Of a stretch of 64,000 bases of DNA, positions 47,020-59,427 are shown one piece after another; position 1 is the first letter of the stretch; each line of letters starts with the position of its first letter. This DNA is from Lepus europaeus. Its lineage: Eukaryota; Chordata; Mammalia; Lagomorpha; Leporidae. The notes beneath the pieces were generated by a model, which was not told where the DNA came from, searched no databases, and was given only the letters and a program-made list of their open reading frames with translations. The stretch spans positions 61,906,468 to 61,970,467 of the forward strand of contig NC_084838.1 of NCBI RefSeq assembly GCF_033115175.1, written 5' to 3'. The position numbers were made by a program, and so were the translations under genes.

Positions 47020-47385
47020 ATCTGCAGACTGACAAGACCCAGACTTGTATACAGGTGCTGATATCTATTAGTAGGTGATCTTGAGGAAGAATTCATCCTT
47101 AAGATGAATATATAAGTGGACACTTCAAAAAATTCATGAAAGATGGAAATAAAAAGTAAGTTTATTTTGGTGTAAAAATTTTTGGAATCTATGCATAGTT
47201 TTTTTTTTTTTCGAAACACACATGTTCTATGAATCCTTTTATTAAGCCCTCATATACACAATCTTCTGAGTCTCTCTTTTTTCCTTTTAGCTGTAAAATG
47301 GGAACTAAATTACATGAATCTAAAAGGTCTAAAGTATATAAATCAATATTTATCAGCACTCAATAAATAGTTGTTTCCTTTCTTC
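47020..47385 (+). repeat. MIR-like element split by a MITE
   Basis: The right half is clear (ttttagctgtaaaatgggaa, agcactcaataaatagttg). The left half (agactgacaagacccagact, tagtaggtgatcttgaggaa) is weaker. The mariner-like MITE at 47117-47254 separates them. Confidence 0.55.
47117..47254 (+). mobile_element. Mariner-like MITE inside a MIR
   Basis: Left end ggacacttcaaaaaattcat, interior taagtttattttggtgtaaa and ggaatctatgcatagttttt, right end ttctatgaatccttttatta. Fourth good copy in the window. Confidence 0.75.
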
Positions 47386-47429
47386 TTACTTCCCCTTCTT
47401 AGTGAAATTTCAAATTCTAAGGCTGAATT

Positions 47430-48300
47430 TTTCAACATTTTAGTCTCATCACTGATTTATACCTTTACAAATTATTAAGGACCACAAAGAACTTTTATTG
47501 ATTGATTTTATCTATCAGTATTAAATATTGAAATTCAGATAGATTTAAATTACTTATTAAATTATTTTAAAAATCAGTAGTAAACTCATTACATATTTAA
47601 AAATGCATGAAAAGAGTGGCGTGGCTTACATTTTTGCACATTTCTTCAATTTGTGTCTTGATAGAAGAAAACTGGATTCTCAAAAATGCTTCTACATTTA
47701 ATTGTTTGTATTTGTTGTTTTAGTTGATGTGTGTGGAGAAAATCTAACTTCTCAGGCAGGGTATTCCTTTTTTAGATAATAGTTTATGTCTCCACTTGAT
47801 AGTGTACCAAAACTTGGGGTAGTTACTTAAAAGTTAATTGGAATGTAGAATTTAAAACCAAATCCATGCATATTTTGCACTCTTGTTACTGTGATATCTA
47901 TTTGCCTGTCTTGCTCTGATTTGTTTCTAACTGAAGCATAATTTTATATTTCATTGACCATTTGGAAAATTTGAAAAATGGAAAAATGACATTTCATATT
48001 TCATTATATAATATAAAAATTATACTTGCTAATATCATTTGGGATCTTATCAACGAAGTCTTTAAGTTATGGGAAGGTGTCAGGCACAGGGTGTCAGATA
48101 CAAATGTTCCACAATTCTAATTTTCACTTGCAAGCCCAAATTTTATTATTGGCAACAATTGCTGTCAGTTGTTTTCCTTGAAGTGACAGGCTTACTTTGT
48201 TTATTTTTGAGAAAATGTCTTTCATGTACTGAATCTGCATAACCATATTTTTAGTCATTATTTCAAATATGATAATTAGAAAAAGTGGCTAGTTCAGCTT
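47430..48300 (-). pseudogene. Decayed hAT-superfamily transposase, antisense
   Basis: Translating the minus strand from about 48240 downwards gives YMKDIFSKINKVSLSLQGKQ, then, after a short stretch, KIWACK, a stop, and KLELW. This is the pattern of hAT transposases of the Charlie/ZBED type, where an IF.K.N..L.LQGK block precedes a K..aFK.KL.lW block. It continues past two stop codons into PDTFP and LKDFVDKIPNDI, again family-like. Towards 47750 a weak LKKEYP recalls the hATC dimerisation region. Stops and frameshifts rule out function. Family assignment is by motif only. Confidence 0.55.
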
Positions 48301-48608
48301 GCAACTCAAAAATAGTACTTTGGTTCAAGATAGCCATGTATTTTGTTATGCATTAAAAATACTTTATTTTGCTAGCACTTTGAAATCCTGAATACTAAAA
48401 TGATATGTTCTTAAGAAATAAAGTTTTAAAATATTATCAATTTTTCTATTTCATCAAGAACTCTATAAAGTGATTTAAAGGGTGGGGAGACAGACTATTG
48501 CTCTTGAGAGAAACTGACAAAAATTTGTGTTCTTTTTTTTTTTAGGTCCTCATTTTAATAATAATAAGAAAGAAAAATACCACCCAAAGATCAAATAAAT
48601 TTGAGAGA
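48301..48608. other. Intronic stretch, unassigned
   Basis: May contain more of the hAT relic, but nothing definite is visible. Confidence 0.45.
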
Positions 48609-48624
48609 AGAACCCATCATTTTT

Positions 48625-48779
48625 TTTTTCTTTTTCTCTTTTGACAGGCAGAGTGGACAGTGAGAGAGAGAGAGAGAGAGAGAGAAAGGTCTTCCTTTTC
48701 CGTTGGTTCACCCCTCAATGGCCGCTCTGGCGGCGTTGCACCGCGCTGATCCAAAGCCAGGAGTCAGGTGCTTCTCCTG
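48625..48779 (-). repeat. CSINE, strongly 5' truncated, very young
   Basis: Only about 155 bases of the 3' half of a near-consensus element. The exact 16-bp duplication AGAACCCATCATTTTT lies at 48609-48624 and 48780-48795. Confidence 0.93.
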
Positions 48780-49094
48780 AGAACCCATCATTTTTAACAT
48801 TAGGATCTCTGGGAATAGAATGGAAACTCTAGGAACAGATTAAAAAATTCTGTTAACGCATAATTTACATCATTGTAGGACTTAAGTTTTTTCTACTTGC
48901 AAACTTAAATTTTTTTTTAACAATAATGAAAAGAGATTAGAGCGAAAATGTGACATTTAACTTCAAATTTTTTTCCACATAATTACATATTCATCTATGG
49001 TTTATAAAATTGGAAGAAAAATATCTGAATCTGTTCACTTAACGGTATTTCTAAAAGCTCCTGTGCTTTGGGCATTCCTTAAAATTTAATTTAT

Positions 49095-49424
49095 AGGGGC
49101 TGTTGCTGTGGCGCTGTGGGTTAAACCGCATCTGCAGTGCAGGCATCTCATGTGGGAGTTGGTTGTGTCTCGGCTGCTCCATTTCTGATCCAGTTCCCTG
49201 CTAATGTGCCTGCGAAAGCAGTGGAGGATGGTCCAAGTTCTCTGGTGCCTGCACCCAGGTGGGAGACTCAAAAGATGCTCCTGTCTCCTGGCTTCTGCCT
49301 GGCCCAGCCCCAGCCATTGTGGCCATGTGGGGAGTCAAACTGCAGATGGAAGATCTCTGTCTCTGCCTCTCCTTCTCTCTCTTTCTCTCTGTAACTCTGC
49401 CTTTCAAATAAACAAATACATCTT
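49095..49424 (+). repeat. CSINE
   Basis: From ggggctgttgctgtggcgct to caaataaacaaatacatctt, between aaaatttaattta and aaaattaattta. Confidence 0.9.
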
Positions 49425-49439
49425 TAAAAATTAATTTAG

Positions 49440-51616
49440 AAAATATACACAAAGTACTCTGTGTTATCCTGCATGAGCAGATATTTTAGTGTAGTAAGCC
49501 TTGTGGATTGATTTTATAAGTATTTTGTGATTACAAGAATGAATAAAATTTTTATAGATGTGAACTTTGAAAACTAAAACATTGTGAAATAACAGATTGC
49601 TAAATGACTAATCATTTTATTCGACAAGATAGTATAAAAACACAACGTCTATAGTTTTGTACTTGAGCTTGCCATTTCATAGGCTACAACAGTCTGCCTT
49701 GCTTTGGATTAAATATCGATCATCAGTACATACATATACTTCTGAAATATCAAAAGGAAAAAGTCAAGAGTCTTACATAGTGTAATTAATTTCCTTCCTT
49801 GGGATTTTAAGTGTTCTTTGACTTCCATCTTAAATTTTACAGTTAGTACTTAATCCTTTTTATCACAGGAGAATTTCAAGACAAATATGCCCCAGAAACT
49901 GTATGTGTATCTAAATGGGGGCAGATGCTGAAAATTTACATTTTGATTACTCAGAATGACTCCTTAAACATTCTTGAGCTAAGGAATTATTTTCTAAATT
50001 TAATACATTAATCTTTTTAGTTTATCAGCCAATGATAGTCAAGACTGCTTTAAGAGTATCTATAAATTATAACTTGGGATCGAGACCATGTCTGCTTTGC
50101 TATTTGAGAATTTATAGCTATGAAAATAAATATATCCTTTCTGAGGAGTTGAGTGTACTAAGTTTCAAGGAGTAATTTGGTTGGATATCTAACATACTGA
50201 TTATGGAAACTATTCTGTCACTTTAATTACTGTCTCCATCACCTACAGCCCAATGTCAGATATTTTAGATGCTTAGTAAATACTTGGATGAATGAAAGGA
50301 AAGTGTCATAGAACATGTAAAATTATGCTTATTCTATCTAAAAATGTTTTCTCCTCCTTAAAACTCACTATTCCAATTTCTAGCATGTTTAGTTCAGAAG
50401 GTATAAGCTACTTTATGTCCAGAATAGTCTTGTCAAATTAAGCTAATCTCCTTTGAACATGCAACTCAATTTCTTTAATTAGCTTTAAAAATAAGGATCA
50501 TTAAATCAGAGTGCCACCATCAATTACTGTGCATTGGGTTTGCCTGTTCAATAATGCATCAGAGCTGTACTCTACTCAGTGTTTCACTGAAAGATTTATG
50601 GGAATGGAGGCCTCCCTAGGTTTCAAACTTGAAATGGAGTCCTATTATGTGAAAAAAAAAAATTGTGTGATCGTACCATTTTAGATGTTGTATTCATTTA
50701 ATGTTCTCAGTGTCTTATCCATCTTTGCATTTCATATTTGGGATCAGTTCCAGGGAATGTTTATAGCATTCTTGTAAATTCACAAGAAATTTCTTGCTCT
50801 ACAAGAAGGAAAGACAAGGTGCAGATTAAAAAAAAAAAAGTTTGCATTTCTAAGAGGTGCACCTGTTACAGCTAATTCCCCAGAGTGCTTTCTATTTCCA
50901 CGTGTTAAAGGGTAGAGAATAAATTAAAACTTCAGATATTAAAGTAGGAATATGTGTTTCTAGTTTTATTTACAGTCTAGCAAAACTGAGGTTATAAAAG
51001 TAATGATCATTTTTTTTCTTGGTCGCAATTCAAGGTAACATATTTTAGCTTTTAGATGGTAGAAATCATCCAGCATATATACATAAGAATTTGGGTCATT
51101 TTATTCTTTTGTCATACTATACTGTTCAAAATTAGCCAAAATAATAGGACCATAAACCAAGTTTTGATCATCTACATAAATATGCCTTAGGAAATTAAAT
51201 TTGATCCTAAGCAATCATTTTGGTAGTCAGTTAAGTGGGTAGTTCTGGGAAGATTGATGTTAACCATTAAAATAGAGCTAATAATATTTTCTTTTCACTT
51301 AACAATCCAGAAGGGATAAATGAAATATAATGTCAATATTTTGATATTTTGTAGCAGATTTAGTAAAGTGAATCTACAGATTTTAAATATTTAGTGTTAG
51401 AATTTAATGCATCATATCATATTGTACTTATATGTTCAAAATATTGAAGACATTGGCCTAAGTGGTTTTAGAGTACCATTAATTTTACAGGATATATTTT
51501 ATTATTGAAAAAGATTAAAAACCAATTTATAATTTTGAAATCTCATAATTACATCACTTTGTGTTAGCATAGGTTACTATTTTAGTGTAAAACTGTAACA
51601 TAGTAATTATTTTTTG
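49440..51616. other. Repeat-poor intronic stretch
   Basis: Over 2 kb without recognised repeats or coding sequence. AT-rich, with short A runs at about 50653-50662 and 50829-50839. Confidence 0.5.
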
Positions 51617-51629
51617 TCCTTATACTTTT

Positions 51630-51666
51630 TTTCTTTTTTTAATATTTTTTTTTGACAAGCAGAGTT

Positions 51667-51707
<41 letters not shown>

Positions 51708-51996
51708 TCTTCCTTTTTCTGTTGGTTCACCCCCCAAGGGGCCGCTAGGGCCGGCGCGTTGTGGCCGGCACGCTGCACTGATCTGAAGCCAGGAGCCAGA
51801 TGCTTCCTCCTGGTCTCCCATGCAGGTGCAGAGCCAAAGGACCTGGGCCATCCTCCACTGCTTTCCCAGGCCACAGCAGAGAGCTGGACTGGAAGAAGAG
51901 CAACTGGGACAGAATCCGGCACCCCGACCGGGACTAGAACCTGGGGTGCCAGCGCCACAGGCGGAGGATTAGCCTATTGAGCTGCGGTGCTGGCCT
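51630..51996 (-). repeat. CSINE with 13-bp target duplication
   Basis: A reversed young-subgroup copy with a (GA)n at about 51668-51701. The exact duplication TCCTTATACTTTT lies at 51617-51629 and 51997-52009. Confidence 0.94.
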
Positions 51997-53534
51997 TCCT
52001 TATACTTTTGTGTGTAATTAAACGACTCAAAGTTCTGAAAATGTATAATGTTTATGGAAGAAAAATAATAAATGTTTTGTAGAGATGAGAATGTCTTTGC
52101 CCAGAATTTTTCTTTACTTGATAATTCATTCTGGGAATGGGATTAGGTAGTTGAACCCAAATGAAGCCTGTGTCAAATCATCCATCACAGTAGTATTCAA
52201 AGCTTCAACTCCAGTTATCCAGTTCCTATATTCTGCTTCATTTTCAGATGAACTTTAATTAAACTTTAAATTCAGAGTTGGAGTAAGAGAATGTGTAGCT
52301 TGATATATAAAATATGTTGCATCTACCTGCTTACTTTAGAATTGTTTTTATGCCCAGATTCTGTCCTCTGATTATATATTTTGCAATCTTCAAAAAATAT
52401 TAAAAATGACATGCATTAAACAGAAAAATTGTGTCACTAAAGGATTATTATAAATTTAATATGCACATGTAATCCTCACCTAAATCAAAATGCAGAAAGT
52501 TACCAGCACTCCGTAGTACCCTCTTGTGTCCCCTCTCAATCTTAACTCTCTTCCCCAAAGGAAACAATTCTGACATTTATCTCATAGAGAAGTATTTGAA
52601 TTTCATATAAATGCATTCTGAGTTTATGCTTGTGCTTTGCTTTTTCAGTTTTAACTTTGTGTCTATGAGATTCATTTGTGTTTTTCTTTGTAACTGTAAT
52701 TCTTTTTCATTTTCCAATGCATGAATAAGCTAGAATATAACTGTCCTTTCTTCTGTTGATTTCAACTATTTCCAGTTTCTAGATGTTATAAATGAAGTTG
52801 TTGTGAACATTTTAATCTTACTTTTTGATGTTTGTAAGTATGAATTTCTCTTGGATATTTTCATAAGGGTGAAACTTCTGGATCCTAAAGTACATCAAAC
52901 TAAAATATTCCTTTGTAGGGATGTTGATTTTTTGGAGGGTATTTGGAATATTTTCATATAATGAACATTTTAGGGGATGGAAACCAAGTCTAAGTACAGA
53001 ATACACTTATGTTTCCAATGCACCTTACACACACAGTCTGAAGGTAATTTTATACATGAGGTCAGGTGTGGAATTTTCCACCTGTGGTGTCATGTTGGTA
53101 CTCAGAAAGTTTTAAAGTGTTTTGGGTTTTCAGAGTGGGGTCAATCAGTGATGCATTTAGGCTTTTGGAGATTCTGCCAAACTCTTTTCCAAGGTGATCA
53201 TAGACTGACCTTTTACTATTGTGTACAATAAGCCTTGTTATTTCACATCATTGCTTACACATACTTTTGCCAGTTTTAGCCACTATGAGGGTATGTTATA
53301 GTACCATATTATTTTTTTAATCTGCACTTTCCTGATGACTAATGATGTTGAGTATCTTTTCAGATGTTCATATATATATATGCTTTTTGGTTTGCCTATG
53401 GATTTACAAGAGTTCTGAGCATATATTAAATACAGCTTCTTTGATGGACATTTGTATTGCATTTATTTTCTCCTCCTTTTTTGTTTTGCCTTTTTATACC
53501 CTAATTGTGTCTTCTAAATGATCAGGTTTTTTTT

Positions 53535-53565
53535 TTTTTTTTTTTTTTTTGTTGTTGTTGTTGTT
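53535..53565. repeat. T homopolymer plus (GTT)n
   Basis: A long T run starting near 53526 passes into GTTGTTGTTGTTGTT. A simple repeat within the ancient L1. Confidence 0.8.
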
Positions 53566-53727
53566 CATAAAGCTCAGTTTCTCACTCTTCATTAATGGAA
53601 GTTGGCTTTTTTATACCATTTAAGAAAGCTTTGAATAGGCTGTGAATATAGAGATTGTCTCTCAAAAGCTTTATGGTTTACATTCTAGATTTTTGATATG
53701 GTGTAGAGTATACATGAAGTATTTATG

Positions 53728-54040
53728 AGGGGGTTAAGCTGCCACTTACAATATTGGCATCCCATATTGAGTACCAACTGCTCTTCTTCTGATCCAGCTT
53801 CTTTTTAATGTGCATGGGAAGGCAGTGGAGGATGGTTCAAGTGCATGAGCTCTTGCCACCAGTGTGGAAGATCTGATGGAGTTCTTGACTCCTGGCTTCA
53901 GTCTGGTCCAGAACTGGCTATTGTGGCCATTTGAAGAGTGAGCCAGCAGTGGGTTGAAGATTCTCTGTCTCTCTGCCTCTCTCTGTTGCTCTACCTTTCA
54001 CATAAATAAACAAATACATAAATAAATCTTCAAAATTTAA
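53728..54040 (+). repeat. CSINE inside ancient L1
   Basis: A headless or worn 5' end (gggggttaagctgccactta) with clear body and AAATAAATAAATC-type tail. Confidence 0.85.
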
Positions 54041-54229
54041 AATAAAAATTGTGGATATGTGTTCATAATTTTATTCAAAAATTTGAGCTAGGACCATTTA
54101 TTGAAAAGTAAGTCCTTGTTTCTGTTGTTATAAATCAAGTAATCATTTATGTATGGATCTGTTTCTGCATCCTTTGCTGTGGCTGTTTTTTTCAAAAATG
54201 TCTACTATATTTTAGATAGAACTAAAAAA

Positions 54230-54500
54230 ATGCTTTAGAGGCAGGAGTTTGGCCTGCCAGTTAAGATGCTTGTATCCCATATCAGAGTACCTGGGTTCAA
54301 GCGTGGGCCATGCTTCCAATTCCAGCTTCCTGTGAATGCTGATGAAGGGAGTCAGCGAGTAATGGTTCAGGTAGTGGAAGGTCTCTTCCACCCATGGGGT
54401 GGTGTGGATTGAATTTCTGGCGGCTTTGGCATGATGCAGGCATTTGGGGAGTGAGCCACTAAATTGGAGCTCTGTCTTTCTGTATTTGCCTCTCGAAAAA
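54230..54500 (+). repeat. CSINE, old, inside ancient L1
   Basis: Diverged head (aggagtttggcctgccagtt) and ggttcaagcgtgggccat B-box region; ends at ttgcctctcgaaaaaaca. Confidence 0.72.
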
Positions 54501-55755
54501 ACAGTTTTAGTTTCTAATTCTTTTTTCTAGGAAACTAATTGATTTTTAAACTACTGATTTTATATTCCACCAGCCTTATTAAATTAATTTATTAATGCTA
54601 GTAGACTTTTATAGTTTTATTTAGGTTCTCACAATGTACAGTTATATGATCTAAAAATAATTACAGATTTTGTTTCTTCAATGTAAGTCCTTATACCTTT
54701 TAATGCTTTTTCTTGCTTTATTGTATTACCTGGAACTTTGAGTTTAATATTGAAAAGAAGTGCTCATAGTATAGATGTTAGTCTCTGTTTTTTTTTTTTT
54801 TTCTACCATCTTTTGAGCAGGTCTTGTTTTTTTCTTTTATTCTATTAATTGGTGAGTTGAAGTTAATAATTTTCAAATGTTAATTCAACCTTGCCTTTCT
54901 GGCATGCCCAGCATAATCATAATCATTATCTTCTTTGAGTAATTTTGGATTCAGTGTATTGACAGTCTCACTTAGTATTTTTGTTTCTATGTGTGGGGGA
55001 GATAGGCCTACAGCTTTCCTGTTTAGAAATGTCCTCGTTGAGCTTTCTATCAAGGTTATGCTGGCCTCAAACTGTAGTGAACAATTCCCTCTCCTGTCAC
55101 AGAAAGAGTTTGTATAAAATTGGTGTTATTTAAGAAAAAAAATTGGATGAATTTATCAGTGAAGCCATCTGGACCTGTTTTTGTTTTGTGTTTGAAGGAG
55201 GAAAATTTTTAATAGTCAATTCAATTTCATTGATAGATACAAAATTATTGACATTTTGGTAAATTTGTTTTTCAGCAAATTTCATATAATTTTTTCAAAA
55301 AGTTTTCTTTGTGCAAGCTTGTTAATTACATACCCGTAGACTCTAGTTATGCACCTTTTATTTCTGATTTTGAGAATTTAAACCTTTTGCATTATTTTGA
55401 TCAATATTGTTAGAAGTTTATCAGTTTCATTAGATTTTTCCTTCACGAACACAAGTACTACTGGCTTGTTTAATTTTTTATAATTCTGTGTTGTTCATTT
55501 TGCTCAAATTTGTTATTTTCTTCCTTTTTCCACATTTGGGTTACTGTTTTATTTTAGCATTTTGATTAGATGCTCTGCCCATTGATTTCTGAATTTTTTT
55601 AACATTTAAGTGTATAAATGCCTTTCTAGGTGTTTCTTTTGCTGCATCCCACAATATTTTTATGTTTTACTTTCATTATCAGTTAAAATTCATAATTATT
55701 TTTTTCTTCAGCTTATGATTTACTTAGAAATATATTGCCTAAGTTATCAACATTT

Positions 55756-56102
55756 TAAAAAATAGATATTTATTTGAAAGAAAGAGTTACAGAGAGAGCA
55801 AGGGAGAAAAAGAGAGAGAGAGACAGAGACAGAGAAGGAGAAAGAGAAAGAATCTTTCTTGTTCCCTCCTTAAATGGCCACAGTGGTCTGGGCTTTGTCA
55901 GGCCAGCGCCAGGAGCCTGGTCCTCCATCTGAGTCCCCATGGGTGGCAGGAGTTCAGGCACTTGGGCCATTTTGGGCTGTTTCTGAGGCACATTAAAAAG
56001 GAGCTGGTTGGGAAGAGGAGCCGCTGGGACAGGAACCTGTGCTTATTTGGGATGCTGGTATAGCAGGCAGTGGCTTGATTCATTGTGCTACAATGCTGGC
56101 CT
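55756..56102 (-). repeat. CSINE inside ancient L1
   Basis: A reversed copy from aaaaaatagatatttatttg to ttgtgctacaatgctggcct, flanked by similar taagttatcaacattt and catatatcaacattt. Confidence 0.88.
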
Positions 56103-56227
56103 CATATATCAACATTTTTGAGTTTTCATATTAGCTTTCTGTTGTTGTTTTCTTACTTAATTCCACTATAATCAGAGACCATCCCCTATATGATATCATT
56201 CTTTGAGATTTTGTAGAGACCTGTTTT

Positions 56228-57038
56228 TTTTTTTTTTTGATTAAACTTTTATTTAATGAATATAAATTTCCAAAGTACAGCTTATGGGTTACAATGGTTT
56301 CCCCCCCTCCCAAAACTTCCCTCCCACCCACAACCCTCCCCTTTCCCGCTCCCTCTCCCCTTCCAATCCCATCATGATTCATTTTCAATTCTCTTTATAT
56401 ACAGAAGATCAGTTTAGTATATATTAGGTAACGATTTCACCAGTTTGCCCCCATATAGCAACACAAAGTGAAAAAAAATACTGTTGTAGTACTAGTTATA
56501 GCATTAAATAAGAGTGTACAGCACATTAAAGACAGAGATCCTACATAATATTTTTTTTTAAAAAATTAATTAATTTTCTATGCCATTTCCAATTTAACAC
56601 CAGGGTTTTTTTTTTTTTTTTTTTCATTTCCAATTATCTTTATATACAGAAGATCGATTCAGTATATAATTAGTAAAGATCTCATCAGTTTGTACCCACG
56701 CAGAAACACAAAGTGTAAAAATACTGTTTCAGTACTAGTTATAGCATCACTGCACATTAGACAACACATTAAGGACAGATCCCACATGGGATGTAAGTAC
56801 ACAGTGACTCCTGTTGCTGACTTAACAATTTGACACTCCTGTTCATGGCGTCAGTAATCTCCCTAGGCTCTAGTCATGAGTTGCCAGGGCTATGGAAGCC
56901 TTTAGAGTTCGCTGACTTTGATCTTATTCCGATAGGGTCATAGTCAAAGTGGAAGTTCTCTCCTCCCTTCGGAGAAAGGTACCTCCTTCTTTGATGGCCC
57001 CGTTCTTTCCACTGGGATCTCACTCACAGAGATCTTTC
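56228..57038 (-). mobile_element. Composite rabbit LINE-1 3' end with two poly-T starts
   Basis: A 20-bp exact target duplication (56208-56227 and 57039-57058, both containing TTGTAGAGACCTG) brackets 811 bases. These contain a first L1 3' UTR copy (to about 56548), a junction with a second T run (56606-56624), and a second copy restarting at tttatatacagaagatcgat that extends further into the L1. Within the junction, catttccaatt occurs twice (56584-56594 and 56625-56635). Confidence 0.85.
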
Positions 57039-57639
57039 ATTTTGTAGAGACCTGTTTTATAATCTAACTGTAGTCTGTTTAGCTAAGTATTTCTTGTATT
57101 CTCAAAAAGAAAGAAAGGAAAAAAAATAATATACATTTGGGTAAAAGTGAACAACAAAGAAAAAATTATTCAACAGTTGTTGAGTGGATTCCGTAAGTTT
57201 TAATTAGCTCAACATTTGTTGAATATTGTTTAGATTTTCTGTATCTTTATTGACTTTTTTGTCCATTCTTTCAGTTACTGAGAGAGATGTGTTAAAATTT
57301 CTGTTGATTTTCAATTTCTTTCTCATTTGAGGTTGTGGCTCATCTTCTCATGTTTTGAGAAAATGTTTTAGATTACTAAGGTTGATCTTTCTACTGAACT
57401 TTTTTACATCTGTAAGTTGTCCTGATACTTATTAATATTACTATTTATATTATACATTAATATATTAATACTTTTTGTCCTTTTGTTCAATGTGTGTGTA
57501 ATGTTTCTTTTCCTATCTTCTTACTGTACTTTTTTTCTTTAATTTGAATTTTTGATGAATAGCATGTCTTTGGGAGTTTTTTTGTTTGTATTCAGTCTGA
57601 CAGTTGTAGATTTGTTTGTGTTATTCTGACAGTTGTATT

Positions 57640-58180
57640 GTTACTTTATGTAACACTTTTATAGCAGAATCTTCTCGAGTTCCATTCAAGTTTGTATATT
57701 AATATTTAGTTTCTTTTATTGATGAGTAGTATTCCATGATATGGATATAGCTGTTGAGGGCCATGTTATTTGTTTCCAGCTTTTTGCTATTAAAGTTGTT
57801 GTGAGTAGTTTTGTTTTTGCTTTTGTTTTTTCACAGAGTTATGTGTGGCCATAGGTTTTTCTTTTTCTACAATAAATATCCAGGAGTGCAGTTAGTGCAG
57901 TGTATGGTGAACACATGTTTAGTGTTTTGTTTTTCTTTTTTCAGAATGCCCAACTAGTTTTCAATAGGACTATATCAGTTTACTTTCCTAGCAGCAATGT
58001 GCGAGCCATGTAGTATCTTCACATCCACACCATGCATATAGCTGTTCTTGATATCTGTTTGTGTTTTTAATTTGCATTTCTTTAATGACTGATTATGCCG
58101 AACATATTTTGTGAGTTTATTTGCCATCCTTCTTTGCTCTTTGGTGAAATATCTGTGTTTTTCACATTTTATCATTAGGC
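57640..58180 (-). mobile_element. Second ancient L1M 3' fragment, antisense
   Basis: Reversed blocks of an L1M 3' UTR recur here (gatgagtagtattccatgat, ttttgctattaaagttgttg, cagcaatgtgcgagccatgt, tttgcatttctttaatgact), so a second element or a rearranged part follows the ORF2 part. Confidence 0.65.
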
Positions 58181-59229
58181 TTTTTAGGCATTAAATTTTC
58201 TTTAGATAGTCTGGATATCTTTATGAGGTGTAGGTGTCCTTGACTTACTTGATTCTGATTTAATTCATACCCCCTAGAAAATGCAAGACAGTTAAAACAC
58301 TTCAACTCCCTTTGTCCTAATCCTATCTCTTGTATAAATCTATGATGCTTTATTTTCACATATGTTTCACAGTCTACACCTCTAGAATATTTAGTGTGTT
58401 AGGGAATTCCAACTGATTTCCTCACACCTGAACTCTTATTCTCATCAATCTTTTCTTCACTTGAGCTCTTCTATCTGAGGTCATTTTCTTCCTGTCTCAG
58501 AATTGACTTTTGTACAAACCTGAGGCAACAGTGTGAGATAATGTTTGGGTGTGTGCTGTAAAGATGTTAGGCATTTAATGCGTAGGTTTTTAGGTTTTGT
58601 TTTTATTTTTTTAATTATTCCTTAATATCTGGCTTTCATTGTTTTGCATGAGAAGTCAGTATTTACTCTTTGAGGATAAGTTTCCTTTTTGCTCTAGTGG
58701 CTAAGATCGTCTCTCTTTCTTGGATTTCAGCAGTTTTATTTTAATATGTTGTGGTGATGAGCTCCTAAAATGGATACCAATGGTCTCTGCCTTCTGATAT
58801 CCACATTCCTGTATCAACCTTTATCCTTTGACGTGGGCTGGACTCAGTGCTTTTCTTCTCATAAATAGAATATGACAGAAATATTGGTTTCTTTTTGATA
58901 AAAAAAAAAACTTAAACAGCTCTTATACACATTTTCCAATTGTTCTCAGTGGAAGAGTTACTCTGAAATAGCTATTCGTATAGGATGAACTTAATTGTAG
59001 ATGAGCTAAGAATTTTTATTTTCTTGGGATGTTATTGTTGAGGCAGATCTCTTAGTGTACCTCCGAAAGAATAACATGCTAAATGCAAATACACTGTCCA
59101 TTTCTTCTGTAAGACGTAGTAACTGCTGCTCAGGGTACTCACTAGTTGTCCATTCGTATACTCTAGTTGCTATGCTTTTCCAGCTAAGTGTTCAACTGTG
59201 AGAAAATCATTTTTTGTCATTAATACTTT
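58181..59229. other. Intronic stretch, mostly unassigned
   Basis: 58740-58890 (gctcctaaaatggataccaa, tgacgtgggctggactcagt, taaatagaatatgacagaaa) looks like an old interspersed repeat I cannot name. Confidence 0.4.
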
Positions 59230-59366
59230 TTAAAAGATTTTTTTTTTATTTATTTGACAGGTAGAGTTACAGTCAGTGAGAGAGAGACAGAGAGAAAGGT
59301 CTTCCCATATGGGATGCCGCCGCTGCAGGTGGAGGATTAACCTAGTGTGCCACAGCACTGGCCCCT
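59230..59366 (-). repeat. CSINE with large internal deletion
   Basis: The reversed tail and GA part (to aaaggtcttccc) join directly to the reversed head (atatgggatgccgccgctgc ... gccacagcactggcccc). Flanks attaatacttttt / attaatacttctt suggest a target duplication, so it may have inserted in this deleted form. Confidence 0.85.
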
Positions 59367-59427
59367 ATTAATACTTCTTTATAATGACTTATAATATGGT
59401 ATAATTTTTCTGACAATAGTTTTCTTT

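Larger units (their letters stand above)
52440..57600 (-). mobile_element. Long ancient L1M element, antisense, multiply interrupted
   Basis: Reading left to right gives a reversed mammalian L1M from 3' UTR into ORF2. The 3' UTR-like blocks (gttaccagcactccgtagta, ctgatgactaatgatgttga) lie at 52440-53530. Next come the tctcaaaagctttatggttt region and ORF2 reverse-transcriptase-side blocks (aggttatgctggcctcaaac, gtgaagccatctggacctgt) near 55050-55180. The N-terminal-side blocks ttgctgcatcccacaatatt and accact-type ttccactataatcagagacc follow. It carries three CSINEs and a composite rabbit L1. Many stops; no coding capacity. Confidence 0.78.

Noticed and set aside
54935-55117. Open frame in the ancient L1 region
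   Set aside because: It is on the strand opposite to ORF2 and shares no known protein motif.
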